A stretch of 64,000 nucleotides of DNA, taken from NCBI GenBank assembly GCA_028291515.1, contig JAQGHU010000022.1, forward strand, positions 186,001 to 250,000, in the 5' to 3' direction. The first letter of the stretch is position 1. Each line of letters opens with the position of its first letter. Below the pieces are notes generated by a model that saw only the letters and a list, made by a program, of their open reading frames with translations, was not told the origin of the DNA and did not search any database. The position numbers were made by a program, and so were the translations under genes. This document shows positions 1-8,418 of the stretch, piece after piece. This stretch comes from Schlesneria sp. Lineage in GTDB: Bacteria; Planctomycetota; Planctomycetia; Planctomycetales; Planctomycetaceae.

Positions 1-165
1 TCTGAGTTCCGCAGCCAATTCATCGCCCGGGCATGGAAAATCGAGTCGGCCCGTCAGAAGAGGGTCGCCATCAACATTCCACCATCGATCCGTGCCTTGT
101 TTTTCGATCCAAGTCGCCAGCTCTTTGGATTGCAACACAAAATGAGGGGCATCTTCAATGCTCAT
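1..165 (-). CDS. Hypothetical protein, N-terminal part
   Basis: An open frame on the minus strand starts with ATG at 165 and runs off the left edge, giving the first 55 residues (MSIEDAPHFV...). An AAAGGCGG stretch roughly 8-15 nt upstream of the ATG could serve as a ribosome binding site. The peptide is acidic, with a WW pair and a DGD motif, and has no signal peptide. I do not recognise a family. It is too short to appear as a complete ORF, but the composition and start context look like a real gene rather than a shadow. Confidence 0.5.
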   Translation of the reverse strand, partial: MSIEDAPHFVLQSKELATWIEKQGTDRWWNVDGDPLLTGRLDFPCPGDELAAELR

Positions 166-359
166 CGGAACCACCGCCTTTCATCATGACCAGGTTATTT
201 AATCTTCGCATGGCCTGATCGCTGGTTCAAGCTTTCTGATGTGCTTCGCATCAGGAAATCATTGCGATGCAAGAGTGTAAGCCGAGTAAAAGTCGCTTCG
301 CATCGCAAAAAAGGAGAAAAGGTCCCCTTGTCTTCAATCTGCCTGGATGCAGATGCACT

Positions 360-1034
360 TCAACTAAATGGCCGCTTCTTCTTTGACGCGGGACTGGTGG
401 CCAACCGCGCGAGTACATTCTCCAGCCCTTGCCGCGCTTGATTCAATGGAGTGATCTCGTCCCGCATGACGAACAGGAAATTCGCAGTCAGGAGCATCCC
501 CTCCGTTTCAAAAGCGGCTTGAGCAACATCCGACTGAGGCCTGATTTCGCCGTTCGCTTCGGCATCAGCGAAACACTGGGTCAGCAAGGTCAGCCATGCG
601 TCCAGCACTTTGGAAACACGATCTCGTGCCAATCCGGGTCGTGTATCGAGTTCCGCGAGGACGGCAGCAAAAAAACAGCCCCCCGGAAAGACTTTCCGCT
701 CTAAATGAAGGAGGAACGAATCCGCCAGAGCGCGGACTCGCCGCAGTCCTGCCGGGGCAGCCATCGCGGACTGAAGCACTTCGCGGTCAAAGATCGTGGC
801 GGCTGTTTCAATCGTCGCCAGATCCAGCTCTTCCTTGGATTTGAAATGGGCATACAGCCCGCTCTTGCTCATCCCGACTTCAGCAGCCAACTCACCGATC
901 GACAGGCCTTCGAGACCTTTCACGGTCACCAGCTTGGCGGCGGTGAGCAGAATGGTGGCGCGGCTGAGCTGGCCCGCCGAACGGCGGGGCTCGCCGGTTG
1001 GGGCGTTTGTTTTTCCTGCTTTTTGTTTTGCCAT
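360..1034 (-). CDS. TetR/AcrR-family transcriptional regulator
   Basis: A 224-residue protein. Residues ~20-70 form the TetR helix-turn-helix: an ATILLTAAKLV helix, then GLSIGELAAEVGMSKSGLYAHFKSKEEL, which carries the family hallmark of a recognition helix followed by Y-x-HFxxKEEL. The C-terminal part (LLxxCFADAEANGEI) resembles the TetR_C ligand/dimerisation domain. The open frame extends 115 codons further upstream, but that part is unlike protein. It also covers the divergent tautomerase gene and two palindromic sites, so the ATG at 1034 is chosen. The gene is divergent from the tautomerase at 1207, and the operators at 1046-1097 suggest autorepression plus control of that gene. The inducer is unknown. 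Confidence 0.9.
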   Translation of the reverse strand: MAKQKAGKTNAPTGEPRRSAGQLSRATILLTAAKLVTVKGLEGLSIGELAAEVGMSKSGLYAHFKSKEELDLATIETAATIFDREVLQSAMAAPAGLRRVRALADSFLLHLERKVFPGGCFFAAVLAELDTRPGLARDRVSKVLDAWLTLLTQCFADAEANGEIRPQSDVAQAAFETEGMLLTANFLFVMRDEITPLNQARQGLENVLARLATSPASKKKRPFS

Positions 1035-1045
1035 ACCTTGAAAAT

Positions 1046-1097
1046 AGCACGATCGATCGTTAACTTCAAGAAATACATCAGCACGACCGATCGTGCT
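1046..1097. promoter_or_regulatory. Twin palindromic operators for the divergent TetR regulator
   Basis: Two related palindromes lie just upstream of the TetR start. The first, around 1046-1062, contains the perfect 12-mer ACGATCGATCGT (1049-1060). The second, 1080-1097, is AGCACGA-CCGA-TCGTGCT with perfect 7-bp arms. Both share the core AGCACGAyCGATCGT. This is the geometry expected for two TetR dimer sites controlling both divergent transcripts. Binding by the adjacent regulator is inferred from position. Confidence 0.7.
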
Positions 1098-1206
1098 ATG
1101 TGTGATGGTGTTCGTCACAGCGCGCGAATTCAACAGGACGCACTTTTCAAGTTGCGGTGCGTGCTGAATCACATCAGCAACTTCGACATCTGGATGGATC
1201 GCTCCT

Positions 1207-1428
1207 ATGCCACTACTGAACGTCAAGTTGATAGAAGGCGTTTTCTCGCACGCACAAAAGCAAGAGATGATTCGCAAACTGACGGACACGATGGTTTCCA
1301 TCGAGGGTGAGAACATGCGTCCGGTGACCTGGGTCGTGATCGAAGAGGTCAAAAGTGGCGAATGGGGAGTTGGCGGCAACCCCTTAACTACGAGCGACGT
1401 GCAAGCCCTCGCCGCCGGTCAGTCCTGA
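1207..1428 (+). CDS. 4-oxalocrotonate tautomerase-family protein
   Basis: A 73-residue protein beginning MPLLNVKLIEGVFSHAQKQ. After Met removal Pro1 would be the catalytic general base, as in 4-oxalocrotonate tautomerase and its relatives. The beta-alpha-beta pattern (PLLNVKLIEG / KQEMIRKLTDTMVSI / VTWVVIEEV) and the length match the family (60-75 residues). Enzymes of this fold interconvert enol and keto acids, or act as dehalogenases; the substrate cannot be read from sequence. It is divergent from the TetR gene and probably repressed by it, which fits an inducible detoxification or catabolic role. Confidence 0.85.
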   Translation: MPLLNVKLIEGVFSHAQKQEMIRKLTDTMVSIEGENMRPVTWVVIEEVKSGEWGVGGNPLTTSDVQALAAGQS

Positions 1429-1815
1429 ACATTGCGCTTATCATGGACTCTCTCCGGTGACTTGCGAAGCTTGGAAACCAGCTCACCGGAGGGGGCGATC
1501 TTGGACACCTAGGACCGTTTGTTGGTTGCATTCGAGAACCAATCGCCGGTTCCATCGCATCGGTGCCACGCTACACGCCCCTGTCAATAACTATGGGGAC
1601 TTAGGCCCTTTTCTCCTCCATTGATGTGCCAAGCCAAAGCCGTTGAGTGCGACAAGATGTCCGGCAGGCGGTCCAAAGAGACCACTTACTTCCCGTGCGC
1701 ACCGCCTTCGCATCAAAATGGCTTTATCGAGATTGACATATGACTTCTCGTTGATTAAATGAGACGCTATGTCTATTTGTGGAGTGATCTACACGATGAT
1801 ATTTGAGACGCAACT
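1429..1815. other. Intergenic region upstream of the DUF1559 gene
   Basis: No credible gene. The stretch 1647-1694 is a diverged repeat of 9662-9709 (see repeat entry). The last ~100 bases before 1816 are AT-rich and may hold the promoter of the DUF1559 gene, but I cannot name -35/-10 boxes with confidence. Confidence 0.5.
1647..1694 (+). repeat. Dispersed 48-bp repeat, copy A1
   Basis: Aligns without gaps to 9662-9709 with about 9 mismatches in 48 positions. Shared blocks include TCCGGCAGGCG and GAGACCAC. It lies upstream of the DUF1559 gene. In the other copy the same block directly abuts a copy of the lipoprotein gene tail. Confidence 0.7.
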
Positions 1816-2859
1816 ATGAACCGAGTTCGCCGAGCGCCAGAGTTACCCAGCGACAAAGTTTATCGCGGTTTTACGTTGATTGAGTTGTTGGTCGTGATTG
1901 CGATTATCGCAGTCCTGATTGCCTTGTTGCTTCCGGCCGTTCAACAGGCGCGCGAGGCCGCTCGACGTACGCAGTGCAAGAACAATTTGAAGCAGATGGG
2001 GTTGGCGCTGCACAATCACCACGACACCTACGGCCGGTTCCCGCCAGGTGGGGCGATGGATCAGCAACCGTTTGGGATTGGTACGTCATCCGCAGATGGT
2101 GCCGGTTGGGGGAGTTCATGGATGGTGTACATGCTGCCGTATCTGGATCAGGGGACTATTTTTTCGAAATGGCAGTTCACTGGAAGTTCGGGAGCTTTTA
2201 ATACCAACAACACGAACTTAATCACCGGGATCAGAATTCCGCCTTACAGCTGTCCCTCTTCCCCGCTGCCGCCGACGTGTGGGAACGTCACCGGGGTCAG
2301 TGCCGCAACCTATGTCGGGGTCTCGGGAGCCGCGGCCGGTTTAATTCCCAACTACACCGAAACCCGTATCAACAACCTTCAAAACGGAGGCAGTACCAGC
2401 GGTGGCGGTGTGTTGTTCCCCAACAGCTCGATGAACTTTCGAGATCTGACCGATGGCAGCACAAACGTCATCGCCATCAGTGAGCATGGCGACTATATCA
2501 CTGATACTTCGAATGCGAAACAGGACTGGCGCGCCAGCCAACCGTGGGGCTGGCATATCGGTGTGAAGAGCGCCACATCTCCGCCGAAGTTTAATGCGCC
2601 TGATCCCGATAACCGTTCGTCGAACGAAGTGACAATCCGCTATCCCATCAATAAGAAGACTGGCTGGGCCGACAATGTTGCTGGAACCGGCGTCGGTTCT
2701 TACGTCGGGGCGAATACACCGTTGAATTCGGCACATACCGGTGGAGTCCACGTCCTGCTCGCCGACGGGTCCGTTCGATTTCTGAGCGATTCGCTGGGAC
2801 TCGATGTGCTCGCTCGACTGGCAACGCGCGACGATGGCCAAGTCCTGGGCGAATTCTGA
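1816..2859 (+). CDS. DUF1559 protein with prepilin-type N-terminus
   Basis: 347 residues. Residues ~18-40 carry the type IV prepilin-like signal [10 protein letters not shown] followed by a hydrophobic helix and the planctomycete-typical [20 protein letters not shown]. The C-terminus has the H-x9-DG motif ([18 protein letters not shown]). Planctomycete genomes encode many such proteins, thought to be pseudopilin-like exported proteins; their role is not established. A small lipoprotein gene follows 165 bp downstream in the same direction, a common pairing. A second DUF1559 gene sits at 8419 on the opposite strand. Confidence 0.95.
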   Translation: MNRVRRAPELPSDKVYRGFTLIELLVVIAIIAVLIALLLPAVQQAREAARRTQCKNNLKQMGLALHNHHDTYGRFPPGGAMDQQPFGIGTSSADGAGWGSSWMVYMLPYLDQGTIFSKWQFTGSSGAFNTNNTNLITGIRIPPYSCPSSPLPPTCGNVTGVSAATYVGVSGAAAGLIPNYTETRINNLQNGGSTSGGGVLFPNSSMNFRDLTDGSTNVIAISEHGDYITDTSNAKQDWRASQPWGWHIGVKSATSPPKFNAPDPDNRSSNEVTIRYPINKKTGWADNVAGTGVGSYVGANTPLNSAHTGGVHVLLADGSVRFLSDSLGLDVLARLATRDDGQVLGEF

Positions 2860-3024
2860 CGTGATGTGGTCACGCAATGACTGATCTGGTCGGCGAATGG
2901 GAAAGGCATCCCATACTTTCGAGCGATTCCAGACCTCATCAGTTACAGTCCCAGCTTACGTGCTGCCTGGCTAACGTCTGTTCCCGTATCAGTTGATCTG
3001 TTGCTTGATGACGAAGGTGACGCC

Positions 3025-3423
3025 ATGTCTCGACGAATGTGGTTAATGGTTCTATTGACGGTGTGCCTGGCCTTGCCAGCTTGCCAGAGCGGACGATCGG
3101 AGCCGCGAAAATATGCTGTCTCCGGCACGGTGACGTTGGACGACAAACCACTGGCCGATGGGCTGATCTATTTCAAAACGATTGCCACGGGGGCGATCGA
3201 ATGTCTCGATATCAAGGCTGGAAAATTCAAAGGACAGGCGGAGCCAGGGGACCGTCGAGTCGAAATTTCGTCTCTCATCACGAAAACCGAGACCTTCGAC
3301 GGTATGAAGAGCGAAACCAAACAGAATCTCATCCCGACGCAATACAACATGGACAGCACACTGACCGCCAAAGTGGCAACGACAGGTTCCAACGAATTCA
3401 AATTCGAACTCAAGTCGAAGTGA
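3025..3423 (+). CDS. Small lipoprotein with transthyretin/carboxypeptidase-regulatory-like fold
   Basis: 132 residues. The start at 3025 has AAGGTGA upstream. The N-terminus is a lipoprotein signal peptide with lipobox LPAC (Cys ~20). The mature part begins VSGTVTLDDKPLADGLIYFK, the pattern of small planctomycete lipoproteins with a carboxypeptidase-regulatory-like beta sandwich (GxVTxxGxPL...GxIxF). Function is unknown. It probably forms a transcription unit with the upstream DUF1559 gene. The last ~12 codons plus the 3' flank (3389-3466) are repeated at 9708-9790. Confidence 0.85.
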   Translation: MSRRMWLMVLLTVCLALPACQSGRSEPRKYAVSGTVTLDDKPLADGLIYFKTIATGAIECLDIKAGKFKGQAEPGDRRVEISSLITKTETFDGMKSETKQNLIPTQYNMDSTLTAKVATTGSNEFKFELKSK

Positions 3424-3466
3424 TGTCCCGATGACACATCGCTTTCATGCTCCTTTGACAGCTAAG
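3389..3466 (+). repeat. Direct repeat, copy B1 (lipoprotein gene tail)
   Basis: The last codons of the lipoprotein gene plus its 3' flank match 9708-9790 closely (CCAACGAATTCAAATTCGAA... to ...TTTGACAGCTAAG), with a few mismatches and small indels. Both copies have the same orientation and bracket the minus-strand unit at 3528-9441. Confidence 0.85.
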
Positions 3467-3527
3467 AGGAGAGAAAAAGATGCGAGGAACCGCTCTAAGA
3501 TGTATCCATGAATGGCTCGTGGCATCT

Positions 3528-4700
3528 TTACTTGATTCCGAGACGTGTGGCCGCATTGGCCAACCGAGTGGCGAATCGCTTTTCTTCAACTGTCTCCTGC
3601 GACAGATCCTTCTTCATCATTTTTGGAAGTTCATCGCGAACTGCCCAGAGCAAATTCTGCTTGGCTGGATTGCTTCCGTCTGCGCTCTTCAAGAGGGGGA
3701 TGTACCTGGCCCCAAGTTCTTGAGCGCGTTTCTTGAAGGGATTAAAATCGCTTGCGTTCGACGATCTCGCCGCCCGAACGTCTCCCAACAATTGTGAGAG
3801 ACTACGATGCCGCTCAATGTCACCCGCAGTTCCCTCTGGTAGACACATCCAGCCGACAACGAGCAAAACGAGAACTGCGGCAGCGACTCCGATGACGATT
3901 CCTTGACCCTTAATCAAGTCCGCGATCGATGAACGTGACGAGTTGTTTGATGACCTGGCAATCGGTCGAGATGGAACAGTGGCACGATTTGGCATACTCG
4001 ACATTGGCGACGAGTTGCTATTGATCCGTGCTACGGTTGAGGTCTTGGTGTTGGAAATGCTTTCAGTGACAGTCAGCGGTGTCGATGTTGTCTCTGAAAC
4101 GACTGGGACGGACGGAGCCGATGGTTGTTTTGAAGGAACTGGAACTGGCGCGGTGACGGGAGCTGTCTTAACCGCTTCGACGGGGACTGCCGCCGAAATG
4201 ACTTCTGCTGTGACAGGAGCGGGAGGACGGCTGGGAACTTGCGGAGCAATTGTCGGTGCGACGATAGTTTCGGGGCGTTTTTTCCTCGGGATCAATTGTT
4301 GTCCGGCCTTGGGGGGGATCGCGACAGACAGTCGACCGATCGAGCCTACTGGCCGCCATTTACCTTCAACCCCAAACTTGACTTGATCGCTTGCCTCCAA
4401 CTGGCAGGACTCCGCAAAATGGATGATCTCCTCGAATGTCACAGGTCCGAATTCATGACCGAGGAACAGACAGTACCACTCATTGGATTTGCTGGGCACG
4501 ATCGGGGCGAGCGTACGGGATGCTTGAGTTGCAAATCCCAGTGCGCTGACAGAGCTTACGACCGTCCACTTGTGTTCGTCTTCAGTACGCACTGCATCCG
4601 TCGACGAAATAGCTTCCAATTCGATCAGTTCCTTTAACTCCTCCAAGGGTACCGGGCCAAACTCATGGCCTAAGACCTTGTAATACCAACGTTGCGACAT
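3528..4700 (-). CDS. Membrane protein with two GYF_2 (DUF4339) domains
   Basis: 390 residues with two N-terminal GYF_2-like domains: residues ~4-55 (WYYKVLGHEFGPVPLEELKEL) and ~73-125 (WYCLFLGHEFGPVTFEEI). Both carry the W-Y and GPV-xx-EEL signatures of this putative peptide-binding module. A long Pro/Thr/Ser/Val-rich linker (~130-260) leads to one transmembrane helix (~272-292, IVIGVAAAVLVLLVVGWM), then a ~100-residue C-terminal helical region. There is no N-terminal signal. The GYF pair is therefore probably cytoplasmic and the tail exported, by inference. It is last in the minus-strand unit, 145 bp after the TPR gene. Confidence 0.85.
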   Translation of the reverse strand: MSQRWYYKVLGHEFGPVPLEELKELIELEAISSTDAVRTEDEHKWTVVSSVSALGFATQASRTLAPIVPSKSNEWYCLFLGHEFGPVTFEEIIHFAESCQLEASDQVKFGVEGKWRPVGSIGRLSVAIPPKAGQQLIPRKKRPETIVAPTIAPQVPSRPPAPVTAEVISAAVPVEAVKTAPVTAPVPVPSKQPSAPSVPVVSETTSTPLTVTESISNTKTSTVARINSNSSPMSSMPNRATVPSRPIARSSNNSSRSSIADLIKGQGIVIGVAAAVLVLLVVGWMCLPEGTAGDIERHRSLSQLLGDVRAARSSNASDFNPFKKRAQELGARYIPLLKSADGSNPAKQNLLWAVRDELPKMMKKDLSQETVEEKRFATRLANAATRLGIK

Positions 4701-4845
4701 GCCCGCGGCCCGCCCAAGAAATTAGCGACGAACTCGCATATCCGAGCAAATGGATCTGCAAGACGGCGAAATGATTCTCATTCGTTTATATGTGAAGATA
4801 CAGATAATTTATTGCCAAATCGAGGAGTAATTGCTAATTACCGAA

Positions 4846-6090
4846 CTAAATGCCAATAGCTTGAGCGGATCGAACTGCTTCGGCCGCTTGCCGCCAATGG
4901 TCCGCTCTTTCAGTCCATTGCACCTCCTCACAACGTTGCGCCAGTTCGATTCGGATCTCCGGGTTGTTTGGTTCTCGGGCCGCCTGACGCTGCAGTTTGT
5001 AAATCTCTGTTTTGGCGCGGACCAGTGCCTGATGACGATCAAGATGCAGTTTCGACTCGTCCGGCCGCTTCAGTCGTGATAGCGCCTGTCCTAGTAAATA
5101 ATGAGCTTCTGGTTCGTACGGAAATCGATCGACGAGAAGTGTCAGGATTGGCAAAGCTTCCGCCGGGGCATGCCTCGCGAGATAGATTTTTCCGATAAGC
5201 GCCAACAGCGGCGGATCATTCGGGGTCGACGGCAGCAGTGATTGTGCCATTTCCAATGCCCGAGTCGATTCTCCTTCCGCAAACAGCAATCGTGCCTCCG
5301 TGAGCGAATCGTGGGGTAGCTCCCCCAACTTTTGCAACGCGGAAAACTCGCGCCTTGCATCAGGGACTTGCCTAAGCTGTATCAAATAGTTAACAAGTTG
5401 CGTCCGATAGACGGCAGCCGGAGGTGGCGAACGATCAATCGCGTGCCGCAATGGTTCCAGAACCATTTGAAGTTTTCCCCTGTTTTCATAGACAAAAACG
5501 GTAATCAACCAGGGGACAGGTGCTGTGGGCTCAAGCTGCTCCCATTCCTGGCAGCAGGCCAGGACCAACTCATCGTTGCCGAGTTCATACTCCACTGATG
5601 CCATGAGTTTCAGCATTCTCACGCGCTGATCTGTTCGATCATAAGCCGTCTGTAAGATCGGTTCGGCCAGTCCAAGATGACGGGCTCCCAGAAATGATTC
5701 GGCTGCCAGTAACAGATCGTCGGTATCTACGGACGAAAGTTGCAAATCGTTCGGGAACGAAATCACGACGCCGTCGGCGGCAGTCAAAACTTGGGCCACA
5801 TAACGCAGCAGCATTCCACCCGAGGGTAAATGTGCCGCGTCATAGCTATTCAACGCCCCTGCAGCGTGCCGTGCCAACCTCATTCGGCCGGCCGCGGTTG
5901 ACTGCGAGGGCAATCGACTCAAGTCACTTCGAGCGGCAGCGATCGACGCCCGCTGCTGCCTCCAGAACATCCATCTCGTCCCCCCAGCCAGCAGCGATAT
6001 CAGCAAGAGTGCAATCAACGCTCGGACAGACCAGCGCCACAGAGAGGTTCGGCTTTGCGGATGAATGGAGGCGCTCATTGGATCCGTCAC
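4846..6090 (-). CDS. Membrane-anchored TPR-repeat protein
   Basis: 414 residues. An N-terminal transmembrane helix (~24-42, RALIALLLISLLAGGTRWMF) is followed by helical repeats with the TPR periodicity: LAEPILQTAYDRTDQRVRML, ALPILTLLVDRFPYEPEAHYLLGQAL. The start is GTG at 6090, overlapping the upstream stop as GTGA; an ATG at 6078 is an alternative. The overlap implies translational coupling to the FG-GAP/UnbV gene. TPR proteins scaffold complexes; the partner here may be the adjacent exported lipoproteins, by inference. Confidence 0.9.
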   Translation of the reverse strand: MTDPMSASIHPQSRTSLWRWSVRALIALLLISLLAGGTRWMFWRQQRASIAAARSDLSRLPSQSTAAGRMRLARHAAGALNSYDAAHLPSGGMLLRYVAQVLTAADGVVISFPNDLQLSSVDTDDLLLAAESFLGARHLGLAEPILQTAYDRTDQRVRMLKLMASVEYELGNDELVLACCQEWEQLEPTAPVPWLITVFVYENRGKLQMVLEPLRHAIDRSPPPAAVYRTQLVNYLIQLRQVPDARREFSALQKLGELPHDSLTEARLLFAEGESTRALEMAQSLLPSTPNDPPLLALIGKIYLARHAPAEALPILTLLVDRFPYEPEAHYLLGQALSRLKRPDESKLHLDRHQALVRAKTEIYKLQRQAAREPNNPEIRIELAQRCEEVQWTERADHWRQAAEAVRSAQAIGI

Positions 6091-7859
6091 TCAGTGGGTC
6101 TGCGTGCTTCAACAAGCTCGTGAAATCGATTTGGAATCAGGTCCGAGAAATCGGCAGTACGGCCATCGGGCCAACGCACCTTCACAGAGACCGGACTCGC
6201 ATCGTCCGCCGGCAGTACGATCCGCTGATCACAAGACGAGAGATAGCTGCCGCCTCCGTGGACCCACCGCGTTAGCTCGCGACCGGCAAATTGATGATTG
6301 ATACGAGCCCCGATGGCGTCCGGATTTGAAGATTGCCCCTGCAATCGCAGGCCGATCCAATGCTTCGGGGGATGCTGATTGAAGAGCACCGCGACTCGTT
6401 CTTGCTGGTGGACCACCACCAGATCCAGCCCACCATCATTGTTGAGGTCGCCGACTGCCGCTCCGCGCCCCGCATGCATGGCTCGAAAATAGGGACCGCC
6501 CTGCGGCGAGGCATCCATGAAACGGCGCCCGTCCAGATTGCGAAACAATCGAGGCGGCTGGCTGTAATGACTTCCTGAACGCTCGTACATGACGTGACCA
6601 TTGATCACGAACAAATCCTGCCAGCCATCCGAGTCGAAATCGGCGAATGCCGTTCCAAATCCCACCCAGGATGACGTCGACCCACTGAGTCCTGCGGCGG
6701 AAGTCGCGTTCACGAACCCCCGTTTATCCACCATCTCCAATAGCGAAATATCCTGATTAACATAGTTTGTGTAAATGAAATCTGGCTTGCCGTCGCCGTT
6801 GTAGTCGCCCAGATCCACGCCCATCGAACCTTCACGTTCGCCCGTGGGAGAAAAGGCGGTCCCCGCCGGTATCGCTTCAGAGCTAAAAGTCAGGTTTGGT
6901 CCGCCGTAGAGCAGGACGTTCTCCTCCATGTCATTCGTCACGTAAAAATCGATCCAGCCGTCTTCATCCAGGTCGGCGGCGACAATACCCATGCCGCGCC
7001 CGGGAACATCAACGCCCGCCTGATGAGATACATCTTCGAATGTGCCATCTCCCCGGTTCCGCCATAACTGATCGACTTCTCCTTCGAATTCAGTCGGGGG
7101 ACAGACATCTCGCAGGTTCCAATCGTTGATGCAGATGTGCTCGGGATCGAGTTTGAATTTGGCGTAGGTCACGACGTACAGATCGAGCCATCCGTCATTG
7201 TCGATGTCCGCCCAACAACCCGTCATATTCCAGTTCGGACAACTCAATCCCGCGGTGGCCGTCTGGTTGCTGAAGCTCCCATCTTTTTCATTGCGGTACA
7301 GTCGACAACCTTGGTAACCCGCCACGAACAGGTCTGGATAGCCATCGCGGTTGTAGTCACCCACGGTCGCTCCATGAGTGTAGAGCTGATCGTCTTGTAG
7401 ACCCGCATTGCGCGTGACATCAGCGAACGACCCGCCTCCGAGATTGTGGAATAGAGCGCCCGCGCGGCCGGAGGCGCGCACTGGCGATTTGCCGAACGAA
7501 CCCCCGCCGGTGACGTAGATATCCATCAAACCATCGCGGTCATAGTCCAGTAGTGCAGCCCCGCCGCCCATGACTTCGAGAATGGTGTATGCTGCTGCAC
7601 CAGAGCCATCGACGTATGCAAAGGGGAGTGGACGGGATTCGCCGTCGCCCCCATCAAACCAATCATCTGCTTTGACAGGAACGCGAGGGGTTTTGGGAGG
7701 ATTTGCATCAGGTAGGGGCGCGAACCCATACCCAGCTCGATTCCTGCGATCGATTCGTGGTTCATTCGCTTTGGGAAGGTTTTTTGGGGCCGGCGATGTT
7801 GCTTCCATCCCGATCCCACAGCCTGCGAGGCAAACCAGCAGGCTGCACCAGATCCTCAT
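6087..7859 (-). CDS. CRTAC1-like FG-GAP/VCBS lipoprotein with ASPIC/UnbV domain
   Basis: 590 residues. A lipoprotein signal peptide with lipobox LAGC (Cys ~14) is followed by repeated FG-GAP/VCBS blades with calcium-binding-like loops (DYDRDGLMDIYV, DYNRDGYPDLFV, DIDNDGWLDLYV, DLDEDGWIDFYV, DYNGDGKPDFIY, DFDSDGWQDLFV, DLNNDGGLDLVV). These would form a beta-propeller. The C-terminal ASPIC/UnbV domain (~510-580) shows IGARI and VRWPDG. Family members are common in Planctomycetes and Verrucomicrobia; their role is unknown, often guessed to be surface adhesion or binding. It overlaps both neighbouring genes by 4 nt (ATGA upstream, GTGA downstream), so it is the centre of a tightly coupled operon. 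Confidence 0.95.
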   Translation of the reverse strand: MRIWCSLLVCLAGCGIGMEATSPAPKNLPKANEPRIDRRNRAGYGFAPLPDANPPKTPRVPVKADDWFDGGDGESRPLPFAYVDGSGAAAYTILEVMGGGAALLDYDRDGLMDIYVTGGGSFGKSPVRASGRAGALFHNLGGGSFADVTRNAGLQDDQLYTHGATVGDYNRDGYPDLFVAGYQGCRLYRNEKDGSFSNQTATAGLSCPNWNMTGCWADIDNDGWLDLYVVTYAKFKLDPEHICINDWNLRDVCPPTEFEGEVDQLWRNRGDGTFEDVSHQAGVDVPGRGMGIVAADLDEDGWIDFYVTNDMEENVLLYGGPNLTFSSEAIPAGTAFSPTGEREGSMGVDLGDYNGDGKPDFIYTNYVNQDISLLEMVDKRGFVNATSAAGLSGSTSSWVGFGTAFADFDSDGWQDLFVINGHVMYERSGSHYSQPPRLFRNLDGRRFMDASPQGGPYFRAMHAGRGAAVGDLNNDGGLDLVVVHQQERVAVLFNQHPPKHWIGLRLQGQSSNPDAIGARINHQFAGRELTRWVHGGGSYLSSCDQRIVLPADDASPVSVKVRWPDGRTADFSDLIPNRFHELVEARRPTE

Positions 7860-8278
7860 GGTAACTTGTCCACCTTGAATGACAGCTCATTCTTTCCGGG
7901 CTTGATCGTGGCATTCAAGCCACTGCTCGTGCCGCTCGCATACTTGGCATCGATCAGCGGCTTCGGTGGCTCCAGCAACTTATTGACACCCGTCGTGGGA
8001 TCGGTTTCGAAGAAGGCAGGTTCTTCGGCTCCGACCAGCGTCACCGTATAGTCGCCCGCTTGGGCCTCCATGGCGGGATCAACCGCAAACGTCCCATCGT
8101 TGGTGAGCGGAGCCCAAAACCCTTTGGAACCAGCCTTTGGAGCAAACGTCACTCGCCCGAATGTGAGTGGCGACCCATCTTCAAAATTGACCTTACCATT
8201 CACCTGACAGGTCGTCGGACCACATCCATGGACTCCGATGACCCCAACAAGAACGATCAACAATTTCCAGGGTTTCAT
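7856..8278 (-). CDS. Small lipoprotein
   Basis: 140 residues with a lipoprotein signal peptide (lipobox VHGC, Cys ~19). The beta-rich mature part CQVNGKVNFEDGSPLTFGRVTF has the same small-lipoprotein pattern as the gene at 3025 (G-x-V-x-F-x-DGxPL-x-G-x-V-x-F). Its stop overlaps the start of the FG-GAP gene (ATGA at 7856-7859). Function is unknown. It is the first gene of the coupled lipoprotein/FG-GAP/TPR operon. Confidence 0.85.
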   Translation of the reverse strand: MKPWKLLIVLVGVIGVHGCGPTTCQVNGKVNFEDGSPLTFGRVTFAPKAGSKGFWAPLTNDGTFAVDPAMEAQAGDYTVTLVGAEEPAFFETDPTTGVNKLLEPPKPLIDAKYASGTSSGLNATIKPGKNELSFKVDKLP

Positions 8279-8328
8279 CAGCGGGTGCCTTCTCTAGTTG
8301 CATCGGCAGTCAAGCGATTGGCAGCAAT

Positions 8329-8368
8329 CAAAAAACCGTCGCAGCAGCTTCCTGCGCGACGGCTTTTT
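8329..8368 (-). terminator. Rho-independent terminator after the minus-strand DUF1559 gene
   Basis: Stem CCGTCGC / GCGACGG (8336-8342 with 8356-8362), loop about 13 nt. On the minus strand it is followed by a run of six T (GACGGTTTTTT), so it should end the DUF1559 transcript. The flanking T-run on the plus strand (CTTTTT) makes it potentially bidirectional. It separates the DUF1559 gene from the downstream lipoprotein operon. Confidence 0.75.
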
Positions 8369-8418
8369 CAAGTATCTACGGCCTCAAGATCAGCCATGTC
8401 GATCGAACCAAGATTGAA

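Noticed and set aside
262-308. Inverted repeat TTGCGATGC / GCATCGCAA near the end of the TetR gene
   Set aside because: Arms are 29 bp apart and no T-run follows on the strand that would need termination; too weak to call a terminator.
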